Part shown: positions 41,428 to 52,261 of the stretch, one piece after another
Position numbering within the stretch: position 1 is the first letter of the stretch
Layout: every line of letters begins with the position of its first letter
Source of the DNA: Anodontia alba
Taxonomy: Eukaryota; Mollusca; Bivalvia; Lucinida; Lucinidae
DNA: 64,000 nucleotides
Direction: 5' to 3'
Assembly (NCBI GenBank): GCA_964016985.1
Contig: OZ024830.1
Span: 81,004,817-81,068,816, forward strand
Notes under the pieces: model-generated
Databases searched by the model: none
Told to the model about the DNA's origin: nothing
Seen by the model: only the letters and a program-made list of their open reading frames with translations
Made by a program: the position numbers and the translations under genes

Positions 41428-43729
41428 GGCCACCACTACCTATGTATGATATGCAACAACACATTTTTCCGGACAAAGTATGAGATACAGAGACACCTAC
41501 AGAGCCAACACACAGGAATTGGTTATCAGTGTTCACAGTGTGGTATGATATTTACCAGCAGAAATTATAAACATTCATGTGATGTCAGGGAATCCGACAT
41601 GATATTTATCCACAGAATCACTGGAGAAAAGAGAGAGGCAGCGAAGGAAATAATGGCTAAGTTCATTCGTGAGGAGCAGGACAGTAAATGGCGATATGTA
41701 AAGACAATGGATAAGTTAGAACTTCCCATTACTGACAACAAGGTCACTGAACCATCAAGGCAGCCTAGGCCCAGAAAACTTAATTCTAAACGAATAGCCT
41801 CACCTGCTCCATCTGTTCAGCTTGAAGAACCTGAAGAGATCAATCTTGATGAGCCTCCTCCTAAGGTCCCCAGGCTAGAGATATCTAGGCTGGAGCTCGA
41901 GCCAGTGTCAAGTGCATCTTCACAGATTTCAGACCTAGATATAACTCCATCAGTGTCAGATGATGAAAGCAGCAGCAGTAGTAGCAGTGAGTCCAGCTCT
42001 GAATCGGAGTCTGAGTCTGAATCTGAAATAGAAATGAGTCCAAAAAGATTAGTTAAAATAACATCAAAACCTGGCAGTGACAGAGTAAATAAGAAAAGTA
42101 TTCAATATAGTAAGAGAAATAATAAAGAAAGTAACAAGGAGAGTGAAAATAAAAAAAGTTGAAAATGAGAACAGAAAAGAAAAAGATAGTAATAATGAAA
42201 AGCAATGTGATGATGACAATAATGTTGTAGATAAGGAAGTGAATAGAGATAATGAGATGAGGAAAGATAAAGTAGTTGAAAGTAGTAAGAATATTCAAAA
42301 TGAGACACAAAGGGAAACAAGTAAAGATAGAAATAATAATGAGAAAAGTGTACAAAAAGAGAATGAAAAAGGGAAAGAAATCGAAAAAGAAAAACAGAAA
42401 GATAAGGAAAGTGGCAGTAAGATAAATAAGAAAGGAGTAGAAAAAGAAAGTTGTAAAGAAAAGAGAAATGATAAGGGAAAAGAAATAAACAAAATAAGAA
42501 ATTCTGATAAGGAGGAAAGTGCACAGAATGAAATAAACAGTAAGAAAGATTCTAGAAAGGAAAGACAACTTGACAACAGAAAACTTCAGAAAGTGACTGA
42601 AACGAAAGAAGGAAAAATCAAAAATAATTGTGAGAAAAATCAAAGTATAAATAATGACAAACAAAATGAAAAGAACAAAGAAAACAAGCTAAGCAAAGAT
42701 AAAGATAAGGAGAACGAAAATAGCAAAAATAGAAAGGAAATGAGTGTTGTGAAAGATAAAGGTAAGCAAAGTCAGAAAGAGAATGAAAATAACAAGAGAT
42801 TGATGGAGAATGATATAATGGGAGGAAATAATAAGGAAAGTGAATGTGAGAAACTAAATCCACATGAAAATGCGAAAGATAAACAAAACAGTGGTGAAAT
42901 TGTAAGTGGTTTACTATTGGACAGAATAATGTCAGACATAACAAACACATTTTCGAATACTCAACATATGGATGAAGAAACACTGGCTGCAGTAGAGAGT
43001 ATCACACAAGGACCGTTAGACATGGCCATTGAGAAAGCGATGGATGAATTTTGTGATCGGACTGTTAGGTTAATGCAGGAGACGGTTATAAATGAAACAG
43101 TTAATGGTGCTATATCCGAGGCAATAAATGAGACGAGAGTTATAGAAGAAGAAGTAGATGAAATGTACCAGAAAGAGTTAGAACAAGAAATAGTGAATAT
43201 AGCAAGGGAAAGTGTTTTGGATGTAAGTTTAGAAGCAGCGGAGGAACGGAGACTGAATTTGGAAAGACAGAGAGAGGAAGAAAAACGACAAAAGGAAGTA
43301 TGTGAAATGGAAGGTAGAACGGAAAATAGAAAGAGAAAACATGATGAGATTGAAACAGAAGAATGTAGTGATGATGATGATGAAGAAATTTGTAACTTAC
43401 GTAAAATCCAATCTAAACGTGTAGTCCTGAACATAGATGGTGTCCGATTTGAGACCAGCCGTATGACTCTCCAGAAAGATCCAACTTCACTTCTGGCTAA
43501 AATAGAATCAAACATCATTCCACAAGGAAACAGTATTTTCATAGACCGAGATCCATCACATTTTCGTTTAATTCTGTATTACTAAAGAAATGACTGTCAA
43601 CTACCTAGTTTAGCAGTTTTGCCAAAGGAAAGAAGGTATCTTCTTGAACTTGAAAATGAATGTGAATATTATAGGGTTAAGGGTTTGAAGATTGTTAAAA
43701 AGAGACTGCGACATTTGTCGGATCAGTAA
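41428..43729 (+). pseudogene. C2H2 zinc finger / KCTD-type BTB (T1) protein, terminal exon with two lesions
   Basis: The exon follows a good acceptor (TGTACATATATTTTCAG, ending 41,427). It encodes a C2H2 finger (YLCMICNNTFF, with QRHLQSQH), a second degenerate finger (YQCSQCGMIF, ending HSC), a Ser/Glu run (~41,960-42,030), about 270 residues rich in Lys, Glu, Asn and Ser (low complexity, coiled-coil-like), a helical region (MDEETLAAVESITQG and on), and a C-terminal T1/BTB fold (VVLNIDGVRFETSRMTL, then FIDRDPSHFRLIL and LPKERRYLLELENECEYY). Known KCTD T1 domains bind cullin-3 or form pentamers; fusion to zinc fingers is unusual. Two lesions: an extra A in the A7 run at 42,151-42,157 changes frame 1 to frame 2, and TAA at 43,583 interrupts the T1 domain where a Leu codon is expected, after which the frame stays open to 43,727. 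Either a young pseudogene or two sequence errors in a live gene. Confidence 0.75.
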
Positions 43730-43737
43730 AGCTCGTC

Positions 43738-43778
43738 CTGATATGTGACATATCATGAACAGGTATGTCACATATCAT
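43738..43778. repeat. Short hairpin after the KCTD exon
   Basis: GATATGTGACATA and TATGTCACATATC face each other across AGG-containing spacer sequence, just after the stop codon region. Probably part of the 3' untranslated region. Confidence 0.5.
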
Positions 43779-43779
43779 G

Positions 43780-46185
43780 GAAAATGAATGCAGTCTGCAT
43801 ATATGTGGACTTAAAATGTATGTTGATAATATTAGATGCAACGCCTGAAGAGATGCAGCAACTGTGTTTTCGCGTTTAGTTTATAAAAATTACATGGACA
43901 TTAAAATTGTATTAATTTACAGTGGCAACTATTTAGAAACAATATATACTTAACTTTAAAGACTAATTAAAATGTGAAGATCAAGAGGAAAGAAAACCAG
44001 GAAATTAGTATAGGTAGATAGGTTAGAATAAGTTTAATACTGAAATTTTTGAAGTTCTTGATCTGTCAAAGTATAAGATATTTTTCAAATTACTTCTGAC
44101 AAATTTTTCAAAATTTTGAGAAAGTCAATAATAAGTAAAATTTCATTATTAAACAGTCCATATTTGGTTCTAAATATTGGCAACAGTCAGTATCTGGGAC
44201 TAAATATTGGCTCCTCTAATATGTAAATAAGATGTATGAAATTAAGCATCTATTTTACAGTTGACAGACACAAGTGATCATGCCATTTCGCAATTCAAAG
44301 AAAGTTTTACTGTAATACCCATTTTCTTTTACCTAGGTGAGAAAACTTGTTAACTGAAAGGGTATTGATCCTAAGTTCCTATCCATGTGTGTTTTATGTG
44401 AGGGATACATTGATTTTTGGATGAATGTACGTATTTCCATATTTGGTAAACGTTTCACTCTTTGCTGGTAATCTTCTTGAATACTCTCTTGGCAGATAGC
44501 CTATTCCTTTCGGCATAAGGAATTCTCCTATGAGTGTATCTGTTCACCTTAACTGTGTATCTCCTCACATAAACCACAGTAATGTTTACTTAGAGGAAAG
44601 CATAAGATTTGAAGTTCTGTGTTCTGTAATACTATTTGTGGCTCTGGATTTCTATCAGATGCCAAAGCCAGAGCCACAACAGCATTACAGTTATGTTTTT
44701 GTCAAGTGTTGTGGGAAGTGTATGTGTGTGTTTTACATCCTTACAACATTAAAAGTCATATAGAGAGAGGACTTAGGTTTAGAGACTCATCCGAAGATTC
44801 TTGAGATCCCGGAACTGAACCCGTGACCCATGTAATTTGAGGTGAATAACTTCACCATGAATAGCTTCTATTGTTGGAAGTACACTGTATTACATCCTAA
44901 ATTGTTCTATTGATAATGTCTAATGAAAAGGTTTGTCATGTTATAAATGTTCAAGCGGAGTGAGGATTTCAAATGTTTTCTCCTGACTCTTAATGACAAG
45001 TAATTTGATTGAACCTATAGTATGGAATTTTATATTTATGCCATGAAGGGAAATTTAGCATTTTTTTTTTAGAAGTAGTGTTGATATTTCAAAGTGTTCT
45101 AATTCTTGGAAATTGAGTGCTGATGATGTTTCTTTACAATAGATGCCAGATTTCTTTTACCTACTTTGGTTTGGAATGAACTCATGGCAGGTAACCCTCC
45201 GCGTTCACTCTGGATCTAGGTTGGTGAACTTTATGAAACTGCTTCTTCACCTTAACATGGAATCATCCCTCATAATTATACTGGTATCTGAAACATAAAT
45301 TAATTGTCATTTGCATGAATGTGTTGAAGTTATGACAATATTACAACACTATATCAAATGATCTTGAAAGCACCCCTAGTAGTATCATTGTATTTATGTT
45401 CACATGTACGAACGTATGCAGATTTTCTATTTTTCGCGAGATTATAAGGAGTATTGAAGTTCGCGGACTTATAAGCTTTCTCTATGTGTCATACATACAT
45501 GTGTACTAGGAATCGCGAAAATCTGCAGTCATATTAACATACCGCGTACGTTTGTGCAGTTGAATCAACTTATTTTGTATCTACTAGTCAAATGTTTAAC
45601 TTGCAATTTACTTTTCCATGTACATGTAAATCTTCATAATTTTGGCAAGGATTAACAGCAATAGCCGGTCCCTCCTTCAAAAATGTTTGTAAGTCAAACA
45701 TGTAATATCCAACTTTCCAAGCTGCACGTAAGAGCTTACTTACCTTCCTCATGGGGTCCATGCCTTTTCTTGGTAGGGGGCTGTTGTAACGGCACCTGGC
45801 TATTGTCTGTTATTTCTATGGCTGTCAGTGTTCAAAGTTTGTTAAGATGACAAACATGCATATTTTTGATACTGTTACATCTATCTTCGGTACGGATCAT
45901 TCCAAGGCCGAACGAACATGTGCCTACTTTGCCTAGCATTTACCGCATAAATACCCATTATCATACAGAATTCTACGCTGTATCACGAAATATTAGCTTG
46001 TACTGAGCTTTTCCTACCGTGTCCTGCCCTTTAAGCTCCTTTTTATCTCTTAATTTTCCGTTTCTTCCTCATCAGAAACTTGTTTTCCCGATCGGCCATT
46101 GCGAACTTCAGTGCGATGAGCCGCACCATAATGACCGAAATGTTCCGCATGACTGGAAACTAGGCGACGTAGCGCACGCGCATGG
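43780..46185. other. No gene seen
   Basis: About 2.4 kb of AT-rich non-coding DNA, probably 3' UTR then intergenic. It has fewer dispersed repeats than the rest of the window. A 10-bp inverted pair (GTGGCTCTGG at 44,638 and its complement at 44,668) is the only small structure noted. Confidence 0.5.
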
Positions 46186-46189
46186 ATAG

Positions 46190-46197
46190 TATAAATA
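46190..46197 (+). promoter_or_regulatory. TATA box TATAAATA
   Basis: TATAAATA preceded by a GC-rich patch (GGCGACGTAGCGCACGCGCA, with CpGs uncommon elsewhere in this window). A start site would fall near 46,220. Confidence 0.4.
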
Positions 46198-46355
46198 GCA
46201 ACGTCTGCTGTCAAGAATCCGGTTGTTGTTTGGATAGCAACCGGAACGTTTGGCCTCTGCCAAGACTGAAAGTAACGATTTATTAGATCCGCACATATCA
46301 GAGCTACTCTGATTTGATCGGCGCTGGTTTATGTTGGTCACCAGCAGCTTCAGCA

Positions 46356-46385
46356 ATGCCTAGACCAAAGAAAGGCCCCAGCCAG
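46356..46385 (+). CDS. Candidate first coding exon
   Basis: ATG in context CAGCAATGC begins MPRPKKGPSQ and then meets CAG followed by GT (46,386-46,387), a possible splice donor. A 10-codon upstream frame (ATG at 46,331, stop at 46,361) overlaps the start. The very basic start resembles the N-terminus of DNA-binding proteins, but ten residues cannot identify a family. No second exon was found before the LINE at 47.7 kb. Confidence is low. Confidence 0.25.
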
Positions 46386-46785
46386 GTCTCATAATTTTAT
46401 CATTTGCAGACATCTCCCTCTCTCTCTCCACCCATCTTGGATTCTGTACTCCATTTGAGTGGAAACTTTCACTTACTATCACTCTCCTATCTCTCCCATC
46501 ATATAGGCAAAGTTGGCACAGGTTTATTTAAGGAATAAGTGTGTGAAATTTTATTTAATGAATTGGTGCGTGTTAAATTAATTGTAACAAACTTGTAAAG
46601 TAAAATAGTTCTACTTGCGCATGCTTCATCTCACTTCGCTCATATGAGTGAAGATAGATTGCCGAGAGCACGTCCTTGATAAATAGGTAAATGCGTCCCA
46701 GACTTTGTAAACTATAAACGAATGTGTTTAGAATTCTAGTGAATGTTTTGTTGCATGTACAAAGTCGAATTTACGCCTTCCACTT

Positions 46786-46960
46786 ATATGAGCGAAGTTC
46801 CACATAAACAGGCGCAAGATCACATAAATGGACGCATCACACATAAATGTGTGCAAGTTCTCCCACACAGGCGCATCTCACGTATATGAGTGAAGTTCCA
46901 CATAAATAGGCGCAAGATCACATAAATAGACGCATTTCGCATATATGAGCGTAAGTTCCC
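46786..46960 (+). repeat. Degenerate tandem repeat, ~89 bp
   Basis: TATATGAGCGAAGTTCCACA plus AACAGGCGCAAGATCACATA at 46,786, and TATATGAGTGAAGTTCCACA plus AATAGGCGCAAGATCACATA at 46,875. A third partial unit (CATATATGAGCGTAAGTTCC) follows. Confidence 0.7.
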
Positions 46961-47210
46961 ACACACAAGTGTAGCACTTCTGATACTTCAAAATAATGCT
47001 TACAGTGGTATAGAGTGTCTGATGTGCATTATATTCCGTTTGCGTAACGTATAGTGGCATTGACTGTTTATTGCTAGCTTGGTGTGTGAATACACACAGG
47101 TCGACGCATTCTCTATACTCCTTGTGTTATTTTGGAGTGCCATATTGCAAGTAGAATAATAGCTGAGTGAATTATTTACGCAATCATACTAATTAACTTC
47201 AATGTATTTC

Positions 47211-47340
47211 ATACCGTGCGCCTATGTGGGTGAAGCTTTGTGTGCGCATATATAGGTGAAATCTTATATGCGCAGAAATAGGTGACGTTTTGTGTGCGCA
47301 TATATAGGTGAAATCTGATATGCGTATATGTTGGTGTGAT
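47211..47340 (+). repeat. Degenerate tandem repeat, ~53 bp
   Basis: TTTGTGTGCGCATATATAGG then TGAAATCTTATATGCG, repeated as TTTGTGTGCGCATATATAGG then TGAAATCTGATATGCG. The first 20-base words are identical. Confidence 0.75.
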
Positions 47341-47694
47341 ACAGTACACACTACGCAAACATCATAATAAGTGCATCATATTGATACTATCTTAGCTTGT
47401 GTGTACGTATCTAGAACGTTTTTGTGCCGATATTAATAACAGAAAGAACCACCAAACTAATGCGATTTAATTGTTAATACAGGCTTGATGTTTAGATCTT
47501 ATATTGTGTGAATGCGTATTTGACCTACTAATATTTTAGTCACCTCAACTTGAATATTTTCGCATCAGTATCTTGTCATTCTCATATCAGTATTTATTGC
47601 CATAATACATAGTTAAGTTTGCAATATCAAATTGTTAAGGGAAAACCCAAATAAATATCAAAAACTGAAACTATGGTTGGTAATATGTTCTCTT

Positions 47695-49265
47695 CCCTTT
47701 AGCATTGAGCTCAACCCAGGTCGAATCCACAAATATTCATTGTGACGCCACCATCACATCCTGACCTACTGAAGTATTTCAGACAACACTGCTCGACCAG
47801 GTGGTGGCCCGTTACAGTATGTCTCTACGATTCCTTGGATAACTCCAGAGATTTAAAGAAAGATTCGCAGAAGGAATAAAATCCATGCTAAGGCTAAGAA
47901 GACAGGTAGTGGTAAACTTCGGACTAAATTTGAATCTTTGAGAAGGGAAATAAAGGCTGACATTAAAAAGCAGCATGATTTGTATGTGAATAACTTGGTA
48001 GGTTATGTAAAGGCAAATCCCAGAGATCTCTACAGATAAATAAATAGTCAAAAAAAAAGGACAGGCAATGTATTCCACCCTTTAAAAAGAGGTGTGTGTG
48101 GGAGGGGGGGGGTGGGGAGGGTGGAGAATGGAGTTGCAGAATTAGACTCTGAAAGGGCAGAGGAACTAATTGGTCGATTCAATGATGCGTTCAATAAAAC
48201 TGAGTACAATGATGTTCCGTTAACCAGATGATCGGCCCCATTCATGGATAGTATTGTGGTGTCTTCTGAAGGAGTGATTAAGTTACTCAAAGGTTTAAAT
48301 CCCTCAAAAGCCTTAGGACCTGATGAGCTTCATCCTAGAGTTCTAAAGGAGCTAGCAAATGAACTAGGTCCAGTATTTGCATTTTTGTTCCAACAGTCTC
48401 TTGATACGAGTGATATCCGTAAGGAATGGCTTCTTGCAAATATTTGCCTCCTCTTTAAGAAAGTGGATAGAGCTCTTGCTTATAATTATCGTCCCGTGTC
48501 CCTGACATGCGCGCCATGTTAGTTGCTTGTACATATAGTATGCTCAAATATCATGGCTCACTTGGATGAATATCAGCTCTTGTCCAACAGGCAACATGCA
48601 TCTGGGATGAATATCAGCTCTTGTCCGACAGGCAACATGCATTTAGGAAAAGGCACAGTTGTGAAACTCAGTTGACCACTGTTATAAATGATTGGTAAAA
48701 AATCTTGGCCAAAGGAGGACAGGTTGACACATTTATTCTGGCTTTACACACCCCGCCCCATAAACTTCTTAAAAACAAGTCATTTGGTTATGGCATTGGC
48801 AGAAAGACACTCAGTTGGATAGATTTCTTTCTTTGCTATGGAACACAACGAGCTGTTGTAAACGGTGAAACTTCGGAATTGGCTCCAATTTTGTCAGGTG
48901 TCCCACAAGGGACCGTTCTTGGTCCATTATTATTCTCTCTGTACATAAATGATATTTCCACAGAAATTTTTTCGTTTTTTTTTTTTTTTTTTTTTGTTTT
49001 GTTTTTTTTTTGTGTGTGTGTGCAGACTCAGAAATAACACTTTTCGCAGATGACTGGGTTTGCTATCGTGAAGTCAGAGACACAGACGACTCATTGAAAC
49101 TTCAGAATGATATAGTAAGATTAAGATGTTGGGCCAGAAAATGGGGAATGAGATTTCAGCCAGTCAAAAGCAATATAATGCAGATAACTAGGAAAAGAAC
49201 AAAGAACAAATAAGATTGAGGCTTCTTACACTTTAGAGGGTACGGTTCTCGACCAAAGATGCGAC
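47695..49265 (+). pseudogene. CR1-like LINE ORF2, internally deleted and frameshifted
   Basis: The first recognisable part, SIELNPGRIH (47,699-47,730), resembles the 2A-like NPGP region near the start of many CR1/L2-type proteins. The endonuclease is missing: the next match is the connector PWITPEI (near 47,828) leading into RRRNKIHAKAKKTGSG, IKADIKKQHDLYVNNLVGYV and YVKANPRDLYR. RT motifs follow: LNPSKALGPDELHPRVLKEL, RPVSL, GVPQGTVLGPLLFSLYIND, and LFADDWVCYRE holding the catalytic FADD. At least three stops or frame changes are present. A T/GT run (48,968-49,020) is inserted just before FADD, and a ~60-bp tandem duplication lies at 48,560-48,645. The 3' end is absent beyond 49,265. Dead copy. 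Confidence 0.85.
48968..49021. repeat. T-rich / GT microsatellite inside the LINE
   Basis: TTTCG then T runs, a TTTTG interruption, and a TGTGTGTG end. It splits the RT coding region directly before the FADD motif. Confidence 0.85.
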
Positions 49266-49582
49266 CAAAGTATCTTCAAATATATATGCGATGTTTTTAA
49301 ATACATGTATTTATTTACAACTTATTTCATCAGTTGTACTTGTTTAAGCATGTTCATATTCGCACTAAGTACGACACATATAACCACTAAAGGTACTTTG
49401 TACCTAGTTAGGCAGTTCTGTAACGTATGCACAGAAAAAGATCCGAATTCATATTTATCGATCCTCAATACTGCTTGACTGAGCAACAATGGTTGCCCTT
49501 CAACCTTGAGGTGAAACTGGCAAAGGCGGGGCTTATCAATGGAAAATGATTATCAAATTGGAGGAAAATGTATAAACGGTAC

Positions 49583-49650
49583 CCAGCAAGCACACAACGT
49601 GGTTATAAGTTGTAACGACGTTGTTACTACGTTGTGTGTTTGTTGGGTCC
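49583..49650. mobile_element. Tiny MITE with CCCAGCAAGCACACAACG ends
   Basis: CCCAGCAAGCACACAACG at left and CGTTGTGTGTTTGTTGGG at right, near-perfect complements, with a second inner pair (GTTATAAGTTGTAACGACG and GTTGTTACTACG). About 68 bases. Confidence 0.65.
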
Positions 49651-49778
49651 TAAGCTGGAACCTCTTGTAGAAGTTTTCGTCTGTCCTCCTGGACCACTTT
49701 CTCGCTGGAGATGTTTTTCAAAAATCAGAAATAAAAAAGTTGTCACCGAAAATCAAGCGAAAAAAATATAAAAAAAAA

Positions 49779-49781
49779 AAT

Positions 49782-49844
<63 letters not shown>

Positions 49845-50160
49845 AGAAGTAAGTTTAAATCTGAGGTTTACACTGAGCCCAGTCTAAACTATAAAGGCCA
49901 TGTCGGGCCTGTCAGTTAACCTACTCACACTTTTCCTGGACAGACTTAGCCCTCTAAGCCGTTAAACAGTACTTGAGCAAATACTTTCACCGGTAACTGA
50001 TAACATGCCCTTCTTGAATCAGCGGAAGGGGAGAATGACCGTAGCAATGATTTCACGGTCAATCTCCACGAAAGTTATGTGGTCAAGTTGGGATTCTAAT
50101 TTTAGACCCCCTGGCTCTGCAGTCAGACACGCTAGCTACTGTGCTATGGAGGCCGGCTGA
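49779..50160 (-). repeat. tRNA-derived SINE, copy 2, with CAA/poly-A tail
   Basis: On minus: head CTCCATAGCACAGTAGCTAG then CGTGTCTGACTGCAGAGCC and a B-box-like AAATTAGAATCCC; body AACGGCTTAGAGGGCTAAG; end GTAAACCTCAGATTTAAACT, followed by (CAA)10 and 34 As (49,779-49,841 on +). Polarity and tail support a retroposed pol III-type SINE. It is colinear with the copy at 10,345-10,670. Confidence 0.7.
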
Positions 50161-50198
50161 TAAGGAGTGGACGAACTAATAGTTAGGGTAAATAGGTA

Positions 50199-50518
50199 CA
50201 GTCGACTCTCGTTATCTCGAATTCGAAGGGACTCCCTGAAATACTTCGAGATATCTATACCTCGACATATCAGGTTTGCAAAATTGAGGAAAAATAAATC
50301 GAACAACCACATTTCATGTAATTTGACTCCTGAAGTTAGAGATATATTGAAAATATTGTGGAAAAGAGGAGAAATTGCTCCTTAGGAGCAATTTCTCCTC
50401 TTTTACAAAATATTTTGTTACCTGTTGTTAGATTTTCATGTTTAAACAGGGACCAGATTTCACTTCGAGATAAGCGGTTATTCGAGATAAGCGAGGTCGA
50501 GATAACGAGAGTCGACTG
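50199..50518. mobile_element. Family G pogo-like MITE, copy 1
   Basis: Ends CAGTCGACTCTCGTTATCTC and its complement. Left flank TA. The centre (50,362-50,404) is a perfect 43-base hairpin, AAAAGAGGAGAAATTGCTCC with a single loop base. The paralogue at 10,700 (TATTTAGGGTAAGTAGCTAG) lacks it. Confidence 0.85.
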
Positions 50519-50806
50519 CAGTTAGTGATACGCTGACTATTGCGCCCTAAAACATGCTGAGATTTGGAGTCTTAACGCTTCACTACTATAGCAGGTTTTC
50601 ATGGCATTACAAGAACCGTCTGAAAAGTTATCAACTATAAAGGGGAGAAAATTCTTTCCTTTAAGAGTAGACCCATATTCAGAATGGAGGAACAACAATT
50701 TTGAAAGAGATACCTCCACGCCCCCTGAAAGTGTGAAGAGCTGTGACATATATGCTTAAGTAAGCCACCTCCCTCTGGAGAAGAAGTCAAACAAAAAAAT
50801 CAATGA

Positions 50807-51085
50807 CATCACGAAAACATGCCTATATAATATTGACCCCCTTAAACCCCACTTTTATATAGTATAACTGGGGTTTACAGGGGTATACATTATTTTTCTT
50901 ATTTCTGCTCAAAAACATAGATTGTGGGTACTCGTTAGAACCGCCTCGCCGAGCCGGTTCTAATGAGTACCCACAATCTATGTTTTGAGCAGAAATATGA
51001 AAATTATCAGATTTTTTTAACTGAAAATTCTCAGTTATTGGAGGTGAAATTTTCAATTTATTTAAATAGGCGTGTTTTCGTAATG
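50807..51085. mobile_element. Family D MITE, copy 4
   Basis: Ends CATCACGAAAACATGCC and, inverted, CATTACGAAAACACGCC. The hairpin around 50,912-50,985 carries one mismatch in the core (GAGCC for GAGGC). The empty site is preserved at 10,960-10,972 (CAATGATGAAAC). Confidence 0.9.
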
Positions 51086-51321
51086 ATGAAACAGCTGGCC
51101 TATACGCGGGAGTGAAAGGAATAGACAGGAAGTGGAAAATGAGCCTTTGTAGCATGTGCGGACAACGCAAGCCAAATTCAGCCTTAGCATTCGCGCGGTC
51201 TAATAAGGCCTCCGCTGTCCGCTAACAGAAGTTTTTTTTACTGTAGAATATATCGATGTATAACTAACACCTTTATCAGATTATGTACCTTGGCTAGCTG
51301 ACCTGGATCGTTCCTGTTCGC

Positions 51322-51530
51322 ATACCGTATTTACCCTAAGTTTTTGGACAGATAGGCCTGAGCAAACAGCATAGACGCAGAATGCGGCGTCTGATCAGGG
51401 TCTATAGTGTTAGCCACTCATCAAGTGGCATTTTATAATTTCAACGGGTAGTAAATGGACTAGTTTTGAAACTTTTATGACAAGTATGAAAATGTGATAA
51501 GGTGCCCGAATACATAGAGTAAAACCGTTA
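51322..51530 (+). mobile_element. Family-A MITE copy
   Basis: ACCGTATTTACCCTAAG at left and ACATAGAGTAAAACCG at right. The left arm of the hairpin is shortened (CATAGACGCAGAATGCGGCG). Confidence 0.7.
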
Positions 51531-51539
51531 GCACCCGAA

Positions 51540-52040
51540 AATAGCTTTTCTCATGGCAAGGCTCATGTATTACAATAGACAAACGTCAAAATGAATTGAA
51601 ATCGGTCGTCGTTAGACGCATATTTTCCTAGTATTGTCATGGTAGTTCCTTCTTTGATCACCCTTGTCCTTACATTGGACGTATACGACAGTCATATGAA
51701 TAGTCGGGCTATTGGTCTATATTTAGATGGGAAAATACCCAAATTCAATTTCAGGGTAGATAACTGAAGGAAATTCCAATCTATTTTATTATGTCCCTTG
51801 GACAATTTGCCCTTTGTAAGCATGCGCAATCCGAGAATTTTCTAAATTTGGAAAACAGCTCAATGTTTGCTATCTGCTCAGGAAACGTGCCAGTATTAAC
51901 AAAAGACTCAAATGGACCTTAATCGTTCCGTACATGTTTTTGGAATGTTAGTGTTTCAATGTCCTGTCCTTAGGTGTTCAGCCATTCATGACAATAAAAA
52001 CGTAATAGCATGACAAAGTTAAGCACAAGTGACCATCGCT
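51540..52040 (+). repeat. Sub-block beta of the large unit
   Basis: ATTGAAATCGGTCGTCGTTA, ATTTAGATGGGAAAATACCC and GTAGATAACTGAAGGAAATT. Closest by eye to the 11.3-11.8 kb copy. Confidence 0.75.
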
Positions 52041-52079
52041 CAGTCGTAAGAAACACTCCATTGGAAAATGTGTCTTTGT

Positions 52080-52145
52080 CCCATATACGGACAGCAACGG
52101 CCCAGATCACTCTGTGCATCGCGCAGCCTGGTTACAGTCTGTCCG
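52080..52145. repeat. Core-3 palindromic element
   Basis: ATACGGACAGCAACGGCCCA, then GATCACTCTGTGCATCGCGC and CTGGTTACAGTCTGTCCGC. Paralogous to 11,930-12,006. Confidence 0.5.
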
Positions 52146-52261
52146 CTTATAGTATCTTGGGTACTGTAGGATACATGTATAACATAAACCATTATCAGAT
52201 TGTGTGGCTTCCTAGCTGATCTCGATCTTTACTGTTCATATGTACCCCGAAGACACCTTTT

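Larger units (their letters stand above)
46430..47690. other. Non-coding DNA with degenerate GCGCA/ATATATGAG repeats
   Basis: Two stretches (46,786-46,960 and 47,211-47,340) contain tandem-like repeats, listed separately. The rest shows nothing recognisable. Confidence 0.45.

Noticed and set aside
42053..43542. Long minus-strand frames (up to 203 codons) opposite the KCTD exon
   Set aside because: Phe/Leu/Ser-rich antisense of a Lys/Glu-rich coding region; the plus strand carries recognisable domains.
46786..47340. CRISPR-like spaced repeats
   Set aside because: Only two or three degenerate units per array, repeats longer than spacers, clearly eukaryotic context and no cas genes.
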